A model generated the notes under the pieces. That model made no database searches. It saw only the letters and a program-made list of their open reading frames with translations, and had not been told where the DNA came from. The translations under genes were made by a program, and so were the position numbers. 64,000 nt of DNA, from NCBI GenBank assembly GCA_029215795.1, contig JARDYH010000003.1, positions 174,480,382-174,544,381 on the forward strand, read 5' to 3'. How positions within the stretch are numbered: the first letter of the stretch is position 1; the number at the start of each line of letters is the position of its first letter. Of the stretch, positions 35,690 to 44,610 are shown piece by piece. Origin of the DNA: Anniella stebbinsi (Eukaryota; Chordata; Lepidosauria; Squamata; Anniellidae).

Positions 35690-36213
35690 ACTTTTAAATT
35701 GTTATGTATTCAAATGTTTAAAATGCTTTAATATTGAAAAGTATTTAATTATATTTTTAACTTTTGTATATTTAGGCTGACCATATGAAAAGGAGGACAG
35801 GGCTCATGTAACTTTAACAGTTGTAGAGAAAAGGGAATTTCAGCCAGTGTCATTTGTATGCAATTAGTCTCTGGTGAAATTCCCTCTTCATCACAACAGT
35901 TAAAGTTGCAGGCACTATACTAGAGTGACCATATACAAAAGAAGGCAGGGCCCCTGCAACTTTAACCGGTGTGATGAAGAGGGAATTTCACCAGAGACTA
36001 ATTGCATACAAATGACACTGGCTGAAATTCCCTTTTCTCTACAACTGTTAAAGTTACATGAGCCCTGTCCTCCTTTTCATATGGTCAGCCTAGTATATTC
36101 CTATTTATAGGTTTTAGCTGTATATGTTTTAGTTTTGTAAGGCTGCCCTGAGGCCCAGCACTGGGCAAAAGGCAGGATACTACTACTAGTAGTAGTAGTA
36201 GTAGTAGTAGTAC
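35690..36213 (+). mobile_element. LINE 3' UTR and tail, split by a MITE
   Basis: T-rich UTR-like sequence before 35772 resumes after 36092 with TTTTGTAAGGCTGCCCTGAG, GGCAGGATACTAC and a (TAG)n tail. This resembles the LINE end at 184-362. Family not resolved. Confidence 0.5.
35773..36092. mobile_element. Palindromic MITE, copy 3 (variant ends)
   Basis: Ends are TAGGCTGACCATATGAAAAG and CTTTTCATATGGTCAGCCTA, so both termini carry the same variant of about 30 bp that differs from the other three copies. The internal arms are the same as in them. The asymmetric core is in the opposite orientation to copies 1 and 2. GTATATT flanks both sides as a 7-bp direct repeat. Confidence 0.85.
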
Positions 36214-36949
36214 TGTTTCAGATTTCACTTCTGCATCTGATGTTCTTTTGCATTTACTTTTCTTTATAAACCATTCATATCTTAAGACTTCTTGTGTGGC
36301 ATATTTTCATTGGTTTAACAAGTTAAAAGGGGTATTCACTGTTTTCATGCTTATGTTATAAAATCTATTTTCAACAGGCCTAGTAACTTCAAGAGTAACA
36401 GAGTTGGGGAAAATCCTCAATCTCTTTGCTATCAGAGGCACTGAGTAAGGGACCCCTGGAGATAATTTAGACTGACCCCAACCACAAAACACTATTCCCC
36501 CTTCTGAAGAGATCTGGACCACAGACTACTAAAGACAAACAAAGTAGCAGGCCATAATAACAGTTCTCATGTGGCCATTTGCCTTATGAGGCAGATGCTC
36601 TGCGGGCTACCAAATGGAGGGACTAACAGGCCATAAAGTTGCCTGGCTGGGTCTGCCAGAAATCCAGCCTCAACACTCCTGGAAGGTCCATGTTCTATAG
36701 CACCTGCTGTCAGATGAACCTGAGGGAATCCCACCCTCCACCCCTGGGTTTAATTTACTGGCTTCCCCTGGCTGGACCTTGCAGGAAACTATAGGGACAG
36801 ACAGAGCAGGCATTCATAGCACACATAGAATGCTGAGACTGGCAAATCTAAAAGCAAGTGTGTTGCTTTTCAAGAACCAAGGAAATTCAATGGGTCTTAC
36901 TTTTGAGTAAATATCTAGGGATGGAAATGCAGCCTGTGCAAGAACTGAG
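36214..36949. other. No gene recognised
   Basis: Unique-looking, with a scrap of the TGCAATCC-type repeat near 36885-36935. Confidence 0.4.
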
Positions 36950-37037
36950 TAGGGTGACCATATTTGGGAAACCAAAAAAGAGGACACTTAGTGGGGGGGG
37001 GGGGGCAGGAAAATGGCTTTCTGGGGCCACCTTAAAG

Positions 37038-37355
37038 TAGGCTGACCAGATAAAATCCAGGTCAGAGCTCATGTAACTTTAATGGTTGTAGAGAAAAGGG
37101 AATTTCAGCCAGTGTCATTTGTATGCAATTAGTTCCTGGTGATATTCCCTCTTCATCACAACAGTAAAAGGTGCATGCACTATACTAGAGTGACCATATA
37201 CAAAAGAAAGCAGGGCCCCTGCAACTTTAACTGTTGTGATGAAGAGGGAATATCACCAGGAACTAATTGCATACAAATGACACTGGCTGAAATTCCCTTT
37301 TCTCTATAAGTTAAAGTTACATGAGCCCTGACCTGGATTTTATCTGGTCACCCTA
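37038..37355. mobile_element. Palindromic MITE, copy 4 (318 bp)
   Basis: Ends TAGGCTGACCAGATAAAATC and GATTTTATCTGGTCACCCTA, with an exact 8-bp duplication CCTTAAAG (37030-37037 and 37356-37363). This is the clearest proof that the family transposes with hAT-type duplications. The core orientation matches copy 3. Confidence 0.92.
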
Positions 37356-37464
37356 CCTTAAAGTCCCCAATTGGAGCGGAGGAGGGGAAAACATGTCATT
37401 CTCACCCCACCCCACCAATCAGGCCCTTTTCTATAATGCCTGGGAATGACACGTTTTTCCCTTT

Positions 37465-37516
<52 letters not shown>

Positions 37517-37629
37517 TATAACCCGCATCTCCCTACGGATCGAGGTGGTGAACACAATACACATACAAGCATAACAAAGTTTTAAAAAAAAATTAAAACA
37601 AGAGAAACACATCATTAAAACATTTAAAA

Positions 37630-40287
37630 TTAATCCGGATAGGCCTGCCGGAAAAGAACAGTCTTCACGACTCTCTTGAATTCGTGAAGACTGTCAGTTT
37701 GTCTAACCTCCTCCGGCAGACCATTCCATAGCCTGGGAGCCATAGAAGAGAAGATCCTCTGGGTAACACTCACCAGCCTAGTTCTGGCTGGCTTGAGTAC
37801 ATTCTTCCCAGAGGACCTAAGAGTGCGGATCGGATTGTACGGGAGAAGGCGATCCTGTAGGTAGCCTGGGCCCAAACCATGTAGGGCTTTAAAGGTAATG
37901 ACCAACACTTTATATTTCGCCCGGAAACTGACCGGCAGCCAGTGAAGTGATTTTAAAACTGGTGTAATGTGGTCACCCCTAGGTGTACCGGTGACCAACC
38001 TGGCTGCCATATTTTGAACAAGTTGAAGTTTCCGGACTAGGCACAAAGGTAGCCCTATGTACAGCGCATTGCAGAAGTCGAGCCTCGAAGTTACCAGTGC
38101 GTGCACTACCATCTTTAGATCTTCCAACTCTAGGAAGGGGCGCAGCTGGCGTATCAGCCGAAGCTGATAGTAGGCACTCCTGGCCGTTGCATCAATCTGA
38201 GCTGTCATCTGGAGCGACGGATCCAGGAGTACCCCCAAGCTGCGAACACAGTCTTTCGGGGGGGGTGTAACCCCATCCAGAACTGGTTGACACACCTCCA
38301 AACCCAGGTTGGGGCCTTTGACAGCAAGCACCTCCGTCTTGTCTGGATTCAGTTTCAGTTTGTTTTTCCTCATCCAGCCCATTACCGCCTCCAAGCATTC
38401 GTTCAGAGGAGACACACTATCCTTAGCTGACAATGTTGTTGAAGGCATAGAGAAATATATTTGGGTGTCATCAGCATATTGATAGCACCCCGCCCCATGC
38501 CTCCGGATGATCTCTCCCAGCGGTTTCATGTAAATGTTAAACAGCATTGGGGAAAGGATGGCACCTTGCGGTACACCACATAGCAACTCCTTTTTTGAAG
38601 AGCAGCTATCCCCAAGCATCACCATCTGGAGCCTGCCCAAGAGATAGGATCGGAACCACTGAAGCACAGTGCCCCCGATTCCCAATTCCCCCAGGCGCTC
38701 CAGAAGGACACCATGGTCGATGGTATCGAAAGCCGCTGAGAGGTCCAGGAGTACCAGCAGGGACACACTCCCCCTGTCGATACTAAGGCGTAGATCATCT
38801 ACTAAGGCGACCAAAGCGATCTCAACTCCGTATCCTGCTCTGAAGCCGGTTTGAAATGGGTCTAGAAAATCAGTGTCATCCAAGACTGCCTGGAGTTGAA
38901 AGGCAACCGCTCTCTCGATCATCTTGCCCAAAAATGGAAGATTTGATACTGGCCTGTAGTTATTAAGGTCCAGGGGATCCAGGGAGGGCTTTTTTAGAAG
39001 CGGCCGTACTACCGCTTCTTTTAAACATGATGGAAACCTGCCCTCCCTGAGAGATGCATTAATAATATGTTGTAAATGTGATCTAACTGCATCTCCTCCC
39101 TGGATGACCAGCCAGGAAGGACAGGGATCGAGAGGGCAAGTCGTCTTCCTCACACATCCAAGCACCTTGTCCACATCCTCGGTACTCACCAACTGAAACT
39201 GATCAAGTGTAATCCTACTCGCGGAGTCACTGGACACTCCACTGTCAACCTCTGCGATAACAATGGCATCTAAGTCGGCTCTTATCCGAGAGATTTTATC
39301 TGAGAAATGATCGTTAAAAGCATCACAGCGAACTACCGAAGGCTTTAAAATTGGATTCAGGGGAGAAGGAGCCTGAGTTAGACCCCTCACCACCCTGAAC
39401 AGTTCTGCTGGACGTGAATTCGCAGACGCAATGCGTGCAGAGAAGAAAGCTTTCTTCGCTGCACGTATTGCCACTCCATAGAGATGAAGATGTTCTCTAT
39501 GTCGTGTCTTGTCGGATATAAGTCGAGTTTTCCGCCATCTGCGCTCTAGTTGTCGTCCTTTCCGCTTCAACTCCCTGAGGTCTTCTGTATACCAGGGCGC
39601 CCTATTAGAAGCGGGCCGGAGAGGACGTTTGGGGGCGATCGTGTCGATAGCCCTAGTTAGGTCTTGATTCCATCTATTGACCAGGGCTTCTACAGGATCG
39701 TCGACGATACCAGCCATGGAACCCTCCAAGGCTTTCTGGAATCCAGAAGGATCCATCAGCCTTCGAGGGCGGACCATCTTAATAGGTCCGCCACCCCTGC
39801 AGGGACGGGTGGTAGCTGTGATACTAACCCTGACCAGAAAATGATCTGTCCATGACAATTCAGAGGTATTCAATACCTCCGCCCACAGATCCGTCTGTTT
39901 GGAACTGAAAACAGCATCGAGGGTGTGACCTGCTGAATGTGTGGGTCCAGAGACCAATTGGGATAGGCCCATGTTAGTCATGGATGCCATGAACTCCCGA
40001 GCTCCACCTGACAAACCGGCCTCAAATGGGATGTTGAAATCGCCCAGGACCAAGAGCCTGGGCGAATCCAACACCAGCTCCGAGACCAGTTCCGTGAGGT
40101 CGGCCAGGGAGTCTGATAGGCAGCGGGGGGGCCGGTACACTAACAGAATCCCTAGTCTATCCCTGGCCTTCAGACTCAGGTACACACACTCGATGTGATT
40201 CAGTTCCCGGACAGGATGTCTGGTCAGGTTAAGATTGCTTTTGTAGACCACAGCTACTCCGCCCCCCCCCCGCCCACTTTCCCTCAC
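37630..40287 (-). CDS. L2 ORF2: endonuclease (most), reverse transcriptase, C-terminal region
   Basis: Encodes 885 residues downstream of the single stop codon; GTG at 40285-40287 is merely the first start-like codon, not a proven start. Endonuclease motifs visible are GDFN (82-85), HTLDAVF (121-127) and WTDH (146-149). Next is a connector with PWYTEDLRELKRKGRQLERR (231-250). The reverse transcriptase covers roughly 420-700, with NNYRPVSNL (442-450), LLDLSAAFDTIDH (513-525), GVPQGAILSPMLFNIYM (571-587) and the catalytic YADD (604-607). The C-terminus (LHWLPVSFRAKYKVL and following) is the usual L2-group ending. The enzyme would nick target DNA and copy LINE RNA in the nucleus. All recognised catalytic motifs of the reverse transcriptase are intact. 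Confidence 0.88.
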   Translation of the reverse strand: MRESGRGGGGVAVVYKSNLNLTRHPVRELNHIECVYLSLKARDRLGILLVYRPPRCLSDSLADLTELVSELVLDSPRLLVLGDFNIPFEAGLSGGAREFMASMTNMGLSQLVSGPTHSAGHTLDAVFSSKQTDLWAEVLNTSELSWTDHFLVRVSITATTRPCRGGGPIKMVRPRRLMDPSGFQKALEGSMAGIVDDPVEALVNRWNQDLTRAIDTIAPKRPLRPASNRAPWYTEDLRELKRKGRQLERRWRKTRLISDKTRHREHLHLYGVAIRAAKKAFFSARIASANSRPAELFRVVRGLTQAPSPLNPILKPSVVRCDAFNDHFSDKISRIRADLDAIVIAEVDSGVSSDSASRITLDQFQLVSTEDVDKVLGCVRKTTCPLDPCPSWLVIQGGDAVRSHLQHIINASLREGRFPSCLKEAVVRPLLKKPSLDPLDLNNYRPVSNLPFLGKMIERAVAFQLQAVLDDTDFLDPFQTGFRAGYGVEIALVALVDDLRLSIDRGSVSLLVLLDLSAAFDTIDHGVLLERLGELGIGGTVLQWFRSYLLGRLQMVMLGDSCSSKKELLCGVPQGAILSPMLFNIYMKPLGEIIRRHGAGCYQYADDTQIYFSMPSTTLSAKDSVSPLNECLEAVMGWMRKNKLKLNPDKTEVLAVKGPNLGLEVCQPVLDGVTPPPKDCVRSLGVLLDPSLQMTAQIDATARSAYYQLRLIRQLRPFLELEDLKMVVHALVTSRLDFCNALYIGLPLCLVRKLQLVQNMAARLVTGTPRGDHITPVLKSLHWLPVSFRAKYKVLVITFKALHGLGPGYLQDRLLPYNPIRTLRSSGKNVLKPARTRLVSVTQRIFSSMAPRLWNGLPEEVRQTDSLHEFKRVVKTVLFRQAYPD

Positions 40288-40326
40288 CTGCTCATTAACA
40301 CAGTACCCAGCTGGGAGAGCCTGAGC

Positions 40327-41109
40327 TCATGTTAGGGCACTGTCATCTCCCAGCCAGGTCTCTGTGAAACATGCCAGGTCGGCCTCCTCTTCTTTGAGGA
40401 GGTCATAGATTATGTTTGTTTTGTTTTTAACCGACCTGGCATTACATAGGAGCAAGGAAAGGTTCTGTGGGTGGCCTGGATCGTTCCCCAAGATCCCCGG
40501 GGTAGCAGGGCGACCGGAAGGTAAGATGGGTATTAAATATCCATCTCTCCTTCCTCTGTAACGGCATTTCGCCCTGCTATCGCCATATCTCCCTCTGCCC
40601 CACACAACAGAAATTGGTGCTCCCAGACACATTTCAGTCGCCTTAAGTTGTTTATCTTTCTCTGGCGCACGAGAGAGAGAAGGACAGGAAGTGGGCGGGT
40701 GCAATGATGTCCGTTGCACCATCTTCTCTACTCGCGCCGTCAGTCCCTCGGCCGCCGCTGTTTTCCCATCCTGTCCCGGCGTCTCTCTCATGCGCGAGAG
40801 AGAAGGAGTGGAGGTGGGCGGTGCAATGATGGACGCTGCACCGTCTTCCTGCGGCGTCAGTCCCTCGGCTGCCGCTGTTTTCCCGTCCTGTCCCGGCGTC
40901 TCTCTCGTGCGCGAGAGAGAAGGAGAGGAGGTGGGCAGTGCAATGATGGACGCTGCACCGTCTTCCTGCGGCATCAGTCCCTCGGCCGCCGCTGTTTTCC
41001 CGTCCTGTCCCGGCGTCTCTCTCGTGCGCGAGAGAGAAGGAGAGGAGGTGGGCAGTGCAATGATGGACGCTGCACCGTCTTCCTGCGGCATCAGTCCCTC
41101 GGCCGCCAC
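40327..41109 (-). CDS. L2 ORF2 N-terminal part with 39-residue repeats, ends at a TGA
   Basis: Same reading frame as the downstream 885-codon frame, separated from it by TGA (40327-40329) and 13 codons. About residues 1-150 are 39-residue repeats (core AAEGL.PQEDGAASIIALPT and SLSRTRETPGQDGKT). A basic linker follows, then the start of the endonuclease: LSLLLCNARSVKNKTNIIYD with its Asn and ACFTETWLGDD with its catalytic Glu. Upstream repeat copies stay open in the same frame, but I saw no ATG in them; the first listed codon is GTG. Whether the repeats are translated or are a 5' UTR is open. Confidence 0.7.
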   Translation of the reverse strand: MAAEGLMPQEDGAASIIALPTSSPSLSRTRETPGQDGKTAAAEGLMPQEDGAASIIALPTSSPSLSRTRETPGQDGKTAAAEGLTPQEDGAASIIAPPTSTPSLSRMRETPGQDGKTAAAEGLTARVEKMVQRTSLHPPTSCPSLSRAPEKDKQLKATEMCLGAPISVVWGRGRYGDSRAKCRYRGRRDGYLIPILPSGRPATPGILGNDPGHPQNLSLLLCNARSVKNKTNIIYDLLKEEEADLACFTETWLGDDSALT

Positions 41110-41365
41110 TGTTTTCCCGTCCTGTCCCGGCGTCTCTCTCGTGCGCGAGAGAGAAGGAGAGGAGGTGGGCGGTGCAATGATGGACGCTGCACCGTCTTCC
41201 TGCGCCGTCAGTCCCTCGGCCGCCGCTGTTTTCCCGTCCTGTCCCGGCGTCTCTCTCGTGCGCGAGAGAGAAGGAGAGGAGGTGGGCGGTGCAATGATGG
41301 ACGCTGCACCGTCTTCCTGCGCCGTCAGTCCCTCGGCCGCCGCTGTTTTCCCGTCCTGTCCCGGC
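40745..41365 (-). repeat. 117-bp tandem repeats at the L2 5' end
   Basis: CCCTCGG(C/T)(C/T)GCC recurs at 40745, 40862, 40979, 41096, 41213 and 41330, each exactly 117 bp apart. The last copy is cut off at the element border and a degenerate copy precedes the first. Each unit contains TCTCTCGTGCGCGAGAGAGA, a perfect palindrome rich in CpG. The period is a multiple of three, so all three frames stay open across the array. Confidence 0.95.
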
Positions 41366-41535
41366 GAGAGAATGACACACCTCCAGAAAGCATGTCATTC
41401 CCCCCTGCCATGCTAATGGTGGCCTTAAAAGGGAAAGTGTGTAATGCCAGGTCATTATAGACTATTGCATAAAATCCCCCCTGACACTGAGGATAGAACA
41501 AAAACCAGGAGAAATCTGGGGAAATCCTGACAGCT

Positions 41536-41770
41536 TTTTATTATTTATTATTGCATTTATATCCCACCTTTTTTCCGCCAAGAAACCCAAGGCGGCATAC
41601 ATAATCCTCCTCCTCTCCATTTTATCCTCACAATAGCAACCCTGTGAGATGGGTTGGGCTGAGAGTCTGCAACTGGCCCAAAGTCACCCAATGGGTTTCC
41701 ATGGCTAAGTGGGGAGTAGAACCCAGATCTCCCAGCTCCCAGTCCAACACTTTAGCCACTAGGCCACACC
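41536..41770 (-). mobile_element. tRNA-derived SINE (Sauria SINE type)
   Basis: The complement of the 18387-18620 element, from the tRNA-like head (GGTTCTACTCC as B box) at the right to the TATAAATGCAATAATAAAT tail at the left. It is inserted in the old hAT close to that element's right end. No clear target duplication. Confidence 0.85.
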
Positions 41771-41785
41771 CTAGTGATCACCCTA

Positions 41786-42540
41786 GAATTGAGCCATGCC
41801 AAGTTGGAAGCAGATCGGTTCGTACCTTGATTTTTAGGATATTTTTTTGAAAAAGTTTGACTTCAATTTTTTTTTCTAAAATTCAAGGCATGAACCAATC
41901 TGCTTTCAACTTGGCATGGCCAAAGCCTTACTTAAGACGTACCATGGTGCCAAGTTTCATCTCTTCATCTTTACTTTCTTTCTTTTTTTTTAATGTACTG
42001 CTCAAGGCCCTAGACCCCAAAGAGGAGTATTGGGTTTGAAGTTTTAAAAATTCCTAAAACTCAAGGCATAAACAGATCTGCTTCCAACTTGGCATGGTTC
42101 AATCCCTACTTAAGAGCTACCATGCTGTCAAGTTTCATCCCTTTATCTTTAAAAATGATGGAATTGTAAGCATTTTAGTTAATTTAAAAAATTAAATTGA
42201 AGTTTTAAACATTTCTAAAAATCAAGGGATGAATGGATCTGCTTCCAACTTGGCATGGCTAAATCCCTACTTCAGAGCTACCATGGTGCCAAGTTTCATC
42301 TCTTTATCTTTAATTTCATTTTTTTAAACTTGTACTGCTCAAGGTCCTGGACCCCAAAGAGATTTCTGTTTGAACTTTAAAAAATTCCTAAAAATCAAGG
42401 CATGAACGGATCTGCTTCATACTTAGCATAGCAATATCCCTACTTAAGAGCTACCATGATGCCAGGTTTCATCTCTCTATCTTTAAAAATGAGGGAGATG
42501 CAAGCATTTGGTTGATTTATTAATGTTAAAAGTGAGTTCA
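41786..42540. repeat. Degenerate tandem repeats of about 160-180 bp
   Basis: TCTGCTT(C/T)CAACTTGGCATGG-type sequence recurs at 41899, 42077, 42238 and 42411 (the last ends CATACTTAGCATAG). Each is followed by a (C/T)TACTTAAGAGCTACCATG... and AAGTTTCATC(T/C)CTTTATCTTT segment. A fifth, inverted copy (CCATGCCAAGTTGGAAGCAG) starts near 41796. Spacer parts are T/A-rich and vary. The family is not recognised. Confidence 0.75.
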
Positions 42541-42657
42541 ACACATAACACTAGCTTTGATTTTATATTGGATGTCAAGATGGTATAACATTCTGGCTAA
42601 TGCCGGCTTGGTTGTCAACTGTATAATATCCAGTCATCCGTTACACAAAGCCATGAA

Positions 42658-44521
42658 ATTCATTAAACAAAAAACCTACGGTTTACAAAAACAATGTTAA
42701 GGCTCTACAGATTCCAACCAAGCACCAAAAAGCAGGGAAATTGGGAGTTAAGGCTCACAAGCCTTAACGCCACATCCTCCTTAAGGAGGCAGAAAGTGCA
42801 AGTGAAATTCTCATTCTCCCAAAGCAGATAAACCATGAGGACAGGGTTGAGAATATGATATGCAGAGGTGACTGTGGGGTTGTGGAAAACTGATCACGAA
42901 CAACTTAGGGCCACCTACTTCTCTTTTTTTGTTTAGAGCAGCCCTTCCCCAACCCGGTGCCCCCCAAAGGTGTTGGACTACAACTCCCATCATTGCAAGT
43001 CAGTATGTCCCATGGTCAGGAATGCTGGGACTTGTCATCTCAAACCCCTGGAGGGCAGCAGGATGGGGAATGCTGTTCCATACCCTTACCAAATACAGGG
43101 TCTGTCCAATACTTTTCTCTCACACACATCTCGCATATAGCAGCACTCTTGATAACAAAAGGGGCACTATTCATTACAGATCTAGAACCAGAGCATGTGC
43201 CAGGCACTTCCAACTTTTGGTCAATATCCTGCCTTTTTTTTCTTTAAATGTATTTATAAAAAATATACTGTTCACTCCCCACAATCCCTGCACAATACAT
43301 CATCTCATCAAAGCAACAGTGGAGCAGAAGAGGTTTAGTTTGGCTGTCTTGAACACCTTTCAAATGAGGTTAGTTTGAAATCCTATACCTCTTGGGAGAA
43401 AGCTCTAGTGAATTCAGTGGCACTGGCTTCTGAGAAGACATGTATAGGAGTCAACCTTCTCCAGCCTGGTGGTCTCCAGATGCGTTGCACTATAACTCCC
43501 ATGTTATGTGTTATGGGGAAGACAAAAATCAATTCATACTTAATTTTAAAATAATACTTACGCATGAAAGTATTAGGTGGTAGCTCTGTCTTTGATCTCA
43601 CACTGCTGAACAAGTAAGAGAAATCCTTTATCTGATATTCAAGAAACAGACATCCTATGCCATGTGTTGAAAACTAATGTTGATGTCTGAAGGGCTATCT
43701 GGATTAGGTATTCAAGATTCATTCATTGTTGTTTCATTTGGTTTTGACAGTTTATTTAAAGTGATGCAGCTCTTTTGTAGTTCCTTGATTGATCACATAT
43801 CTTAATGCTGGAAAACATCTTACTTTAGTAGAGATGTGGGCAGAAAATAGATCTATCCTGATGATTTGGACATCAACTCGCGGCATTCCTGATAACTGCC
43901 CATGCTGATAGGGGCTTTTACAAGTTGAATTCCAAAACATCTGGAGATCTACTTTCTGCCTTCCCTTGTTCTTGAACAACATTCCCCAACCTGGTGCCTG
44001 TCAGATGTGTTGGGTTGCAACTCTCAACATAAGGAGATGCTCTAAGAAATGAGAAGTAGCTGGTCCTAAGTTGTTCATCATCATTTCCCACAACCCCACA
44101 GTCACCTCTGCAGATCAAATTGCATATCTAGATTTTTGAGATGACAAGTCCCAGCATTCCTGACCATGGGACATACTGACTTGCAATGATGGGAGTTGTA
44201 GTCCAACACCTTTGGAGGGTACCGGGTTGGGGAAGGGCTGCTCTAAACAAAAAAAGAGAAGTAGGTGGCCCTAAGTTGTTCGTGATCAGTTTTCCACAAC
44301 CCCACAGTCACCTCTGCATATCATATTCTCAACCCTGTCCTCATGGTTTATCTGCTTTGGGAGAATGAGAATTTCACTTGCACTTTCTGCCTCCTTAGGG
44401 AGGATGTGGCGTTAAGGCTTGTGAGCCTTAACTCCCAATTTCCCTGCTTTTTGGTGCTTGGTTGGAATCTGTAGAGCCTTAACATTGTTTTTGTAAACTG
44501 TAGTTTTTTTGTTTAATGAAT
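42658..44521. repeat. 387-bp inverted repeat with 1.09-kb spacer
   Basis: 42658-43044 and 44135-44521 are reverse complements with equal length. By direct comparison I count five substitutions and no indel, about 98.7% identity. The arms encode nearly the same 60-codon frame on opposite strands, which is a by-product. Each arm contains AACTCCCATCATTGCAAGTC and other words of a common hairpin repeat family. No target duplication at the outer ends was seen, so it may be a local inverted duplication rather than a transposon. Confidence 0.93.
43045..44134. other. Spacer of the inverted repeat
   Basis: No ORF with recognisable homology. About 44037-44130 (GAGAAGTAGCTGGTCCTAAG, then CACAACCCCACAGTCACCTC) is an older, diverged copy of part of the right arm, in the same orientation and directly beside it. 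43461-43500 is a scrap of the same repeat family. Confidence 0.6.
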
Positions 44522-44610
44522 ACAAATCTCAGCCAAAAACAGGTCTATAACATTGTGAGGCACAGAATGAATCCAGGAGATTACAGGTGAGATCAGTCAG
44601 TGAGTAACAT

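Larger units (their letters stand above)
37453..41369 (-). mobile_element. L2-group LINE, nearly full length (about 3.9 kb)
   Basis: Runs right to left: a 5' region of 117-bp tandem repeats (41365 to about 40665), an apurinic-type endonuclease, a reverse transcriptase, an L2 C-terminal region ending at 37630, then a short 3' UTR and a compound ATT/AAT tail at 37465-37516. GAATGACAC occurs at both borders (37444-37452 and 41370-41378) and may be the target duplication, although it would leave a short pyrimidine stretch between the tail and the repeat. The coding region is uninterrupted apart from one TGA at 40327-40329. It is the best preserved LINE in the window. Confidence 0.88.
36950..41785. 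mobile_element. Old hAT-like element hosting three later insertions
   Basis: The left end TAGGGTGACCATATTTGGG begins at 36950, and a matching right end TGATCACCCTA stops at 41785. The outer flanks GAACTGAG and GAATTGAG agree at seven of eight positions. The host element itself is only about 330 bp: 36950-37037, 37364-37452, about 41379-41535 and about 41771-41785. A palindromic MITE (37038-37355), an L2 (37453-41369) and a SINE (41536-41770) account for everything else. The right boundary rests on 11 bp and the flank match, so it is less secure than the left. Confidence 0.6.

Noticed and set aside
40652..41460. Long frames of 241-267 codons in other phases across the L2 5' repeats
   Set aside because: A 117-bp period keeps all frames open; only the frame continuous with the endonuclease is supported.
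42811..44368. Two almost identical 60-codon ORFs on opposite strands
   Set aside because: They are the two arms of the inverted repeat; no protein family signal.
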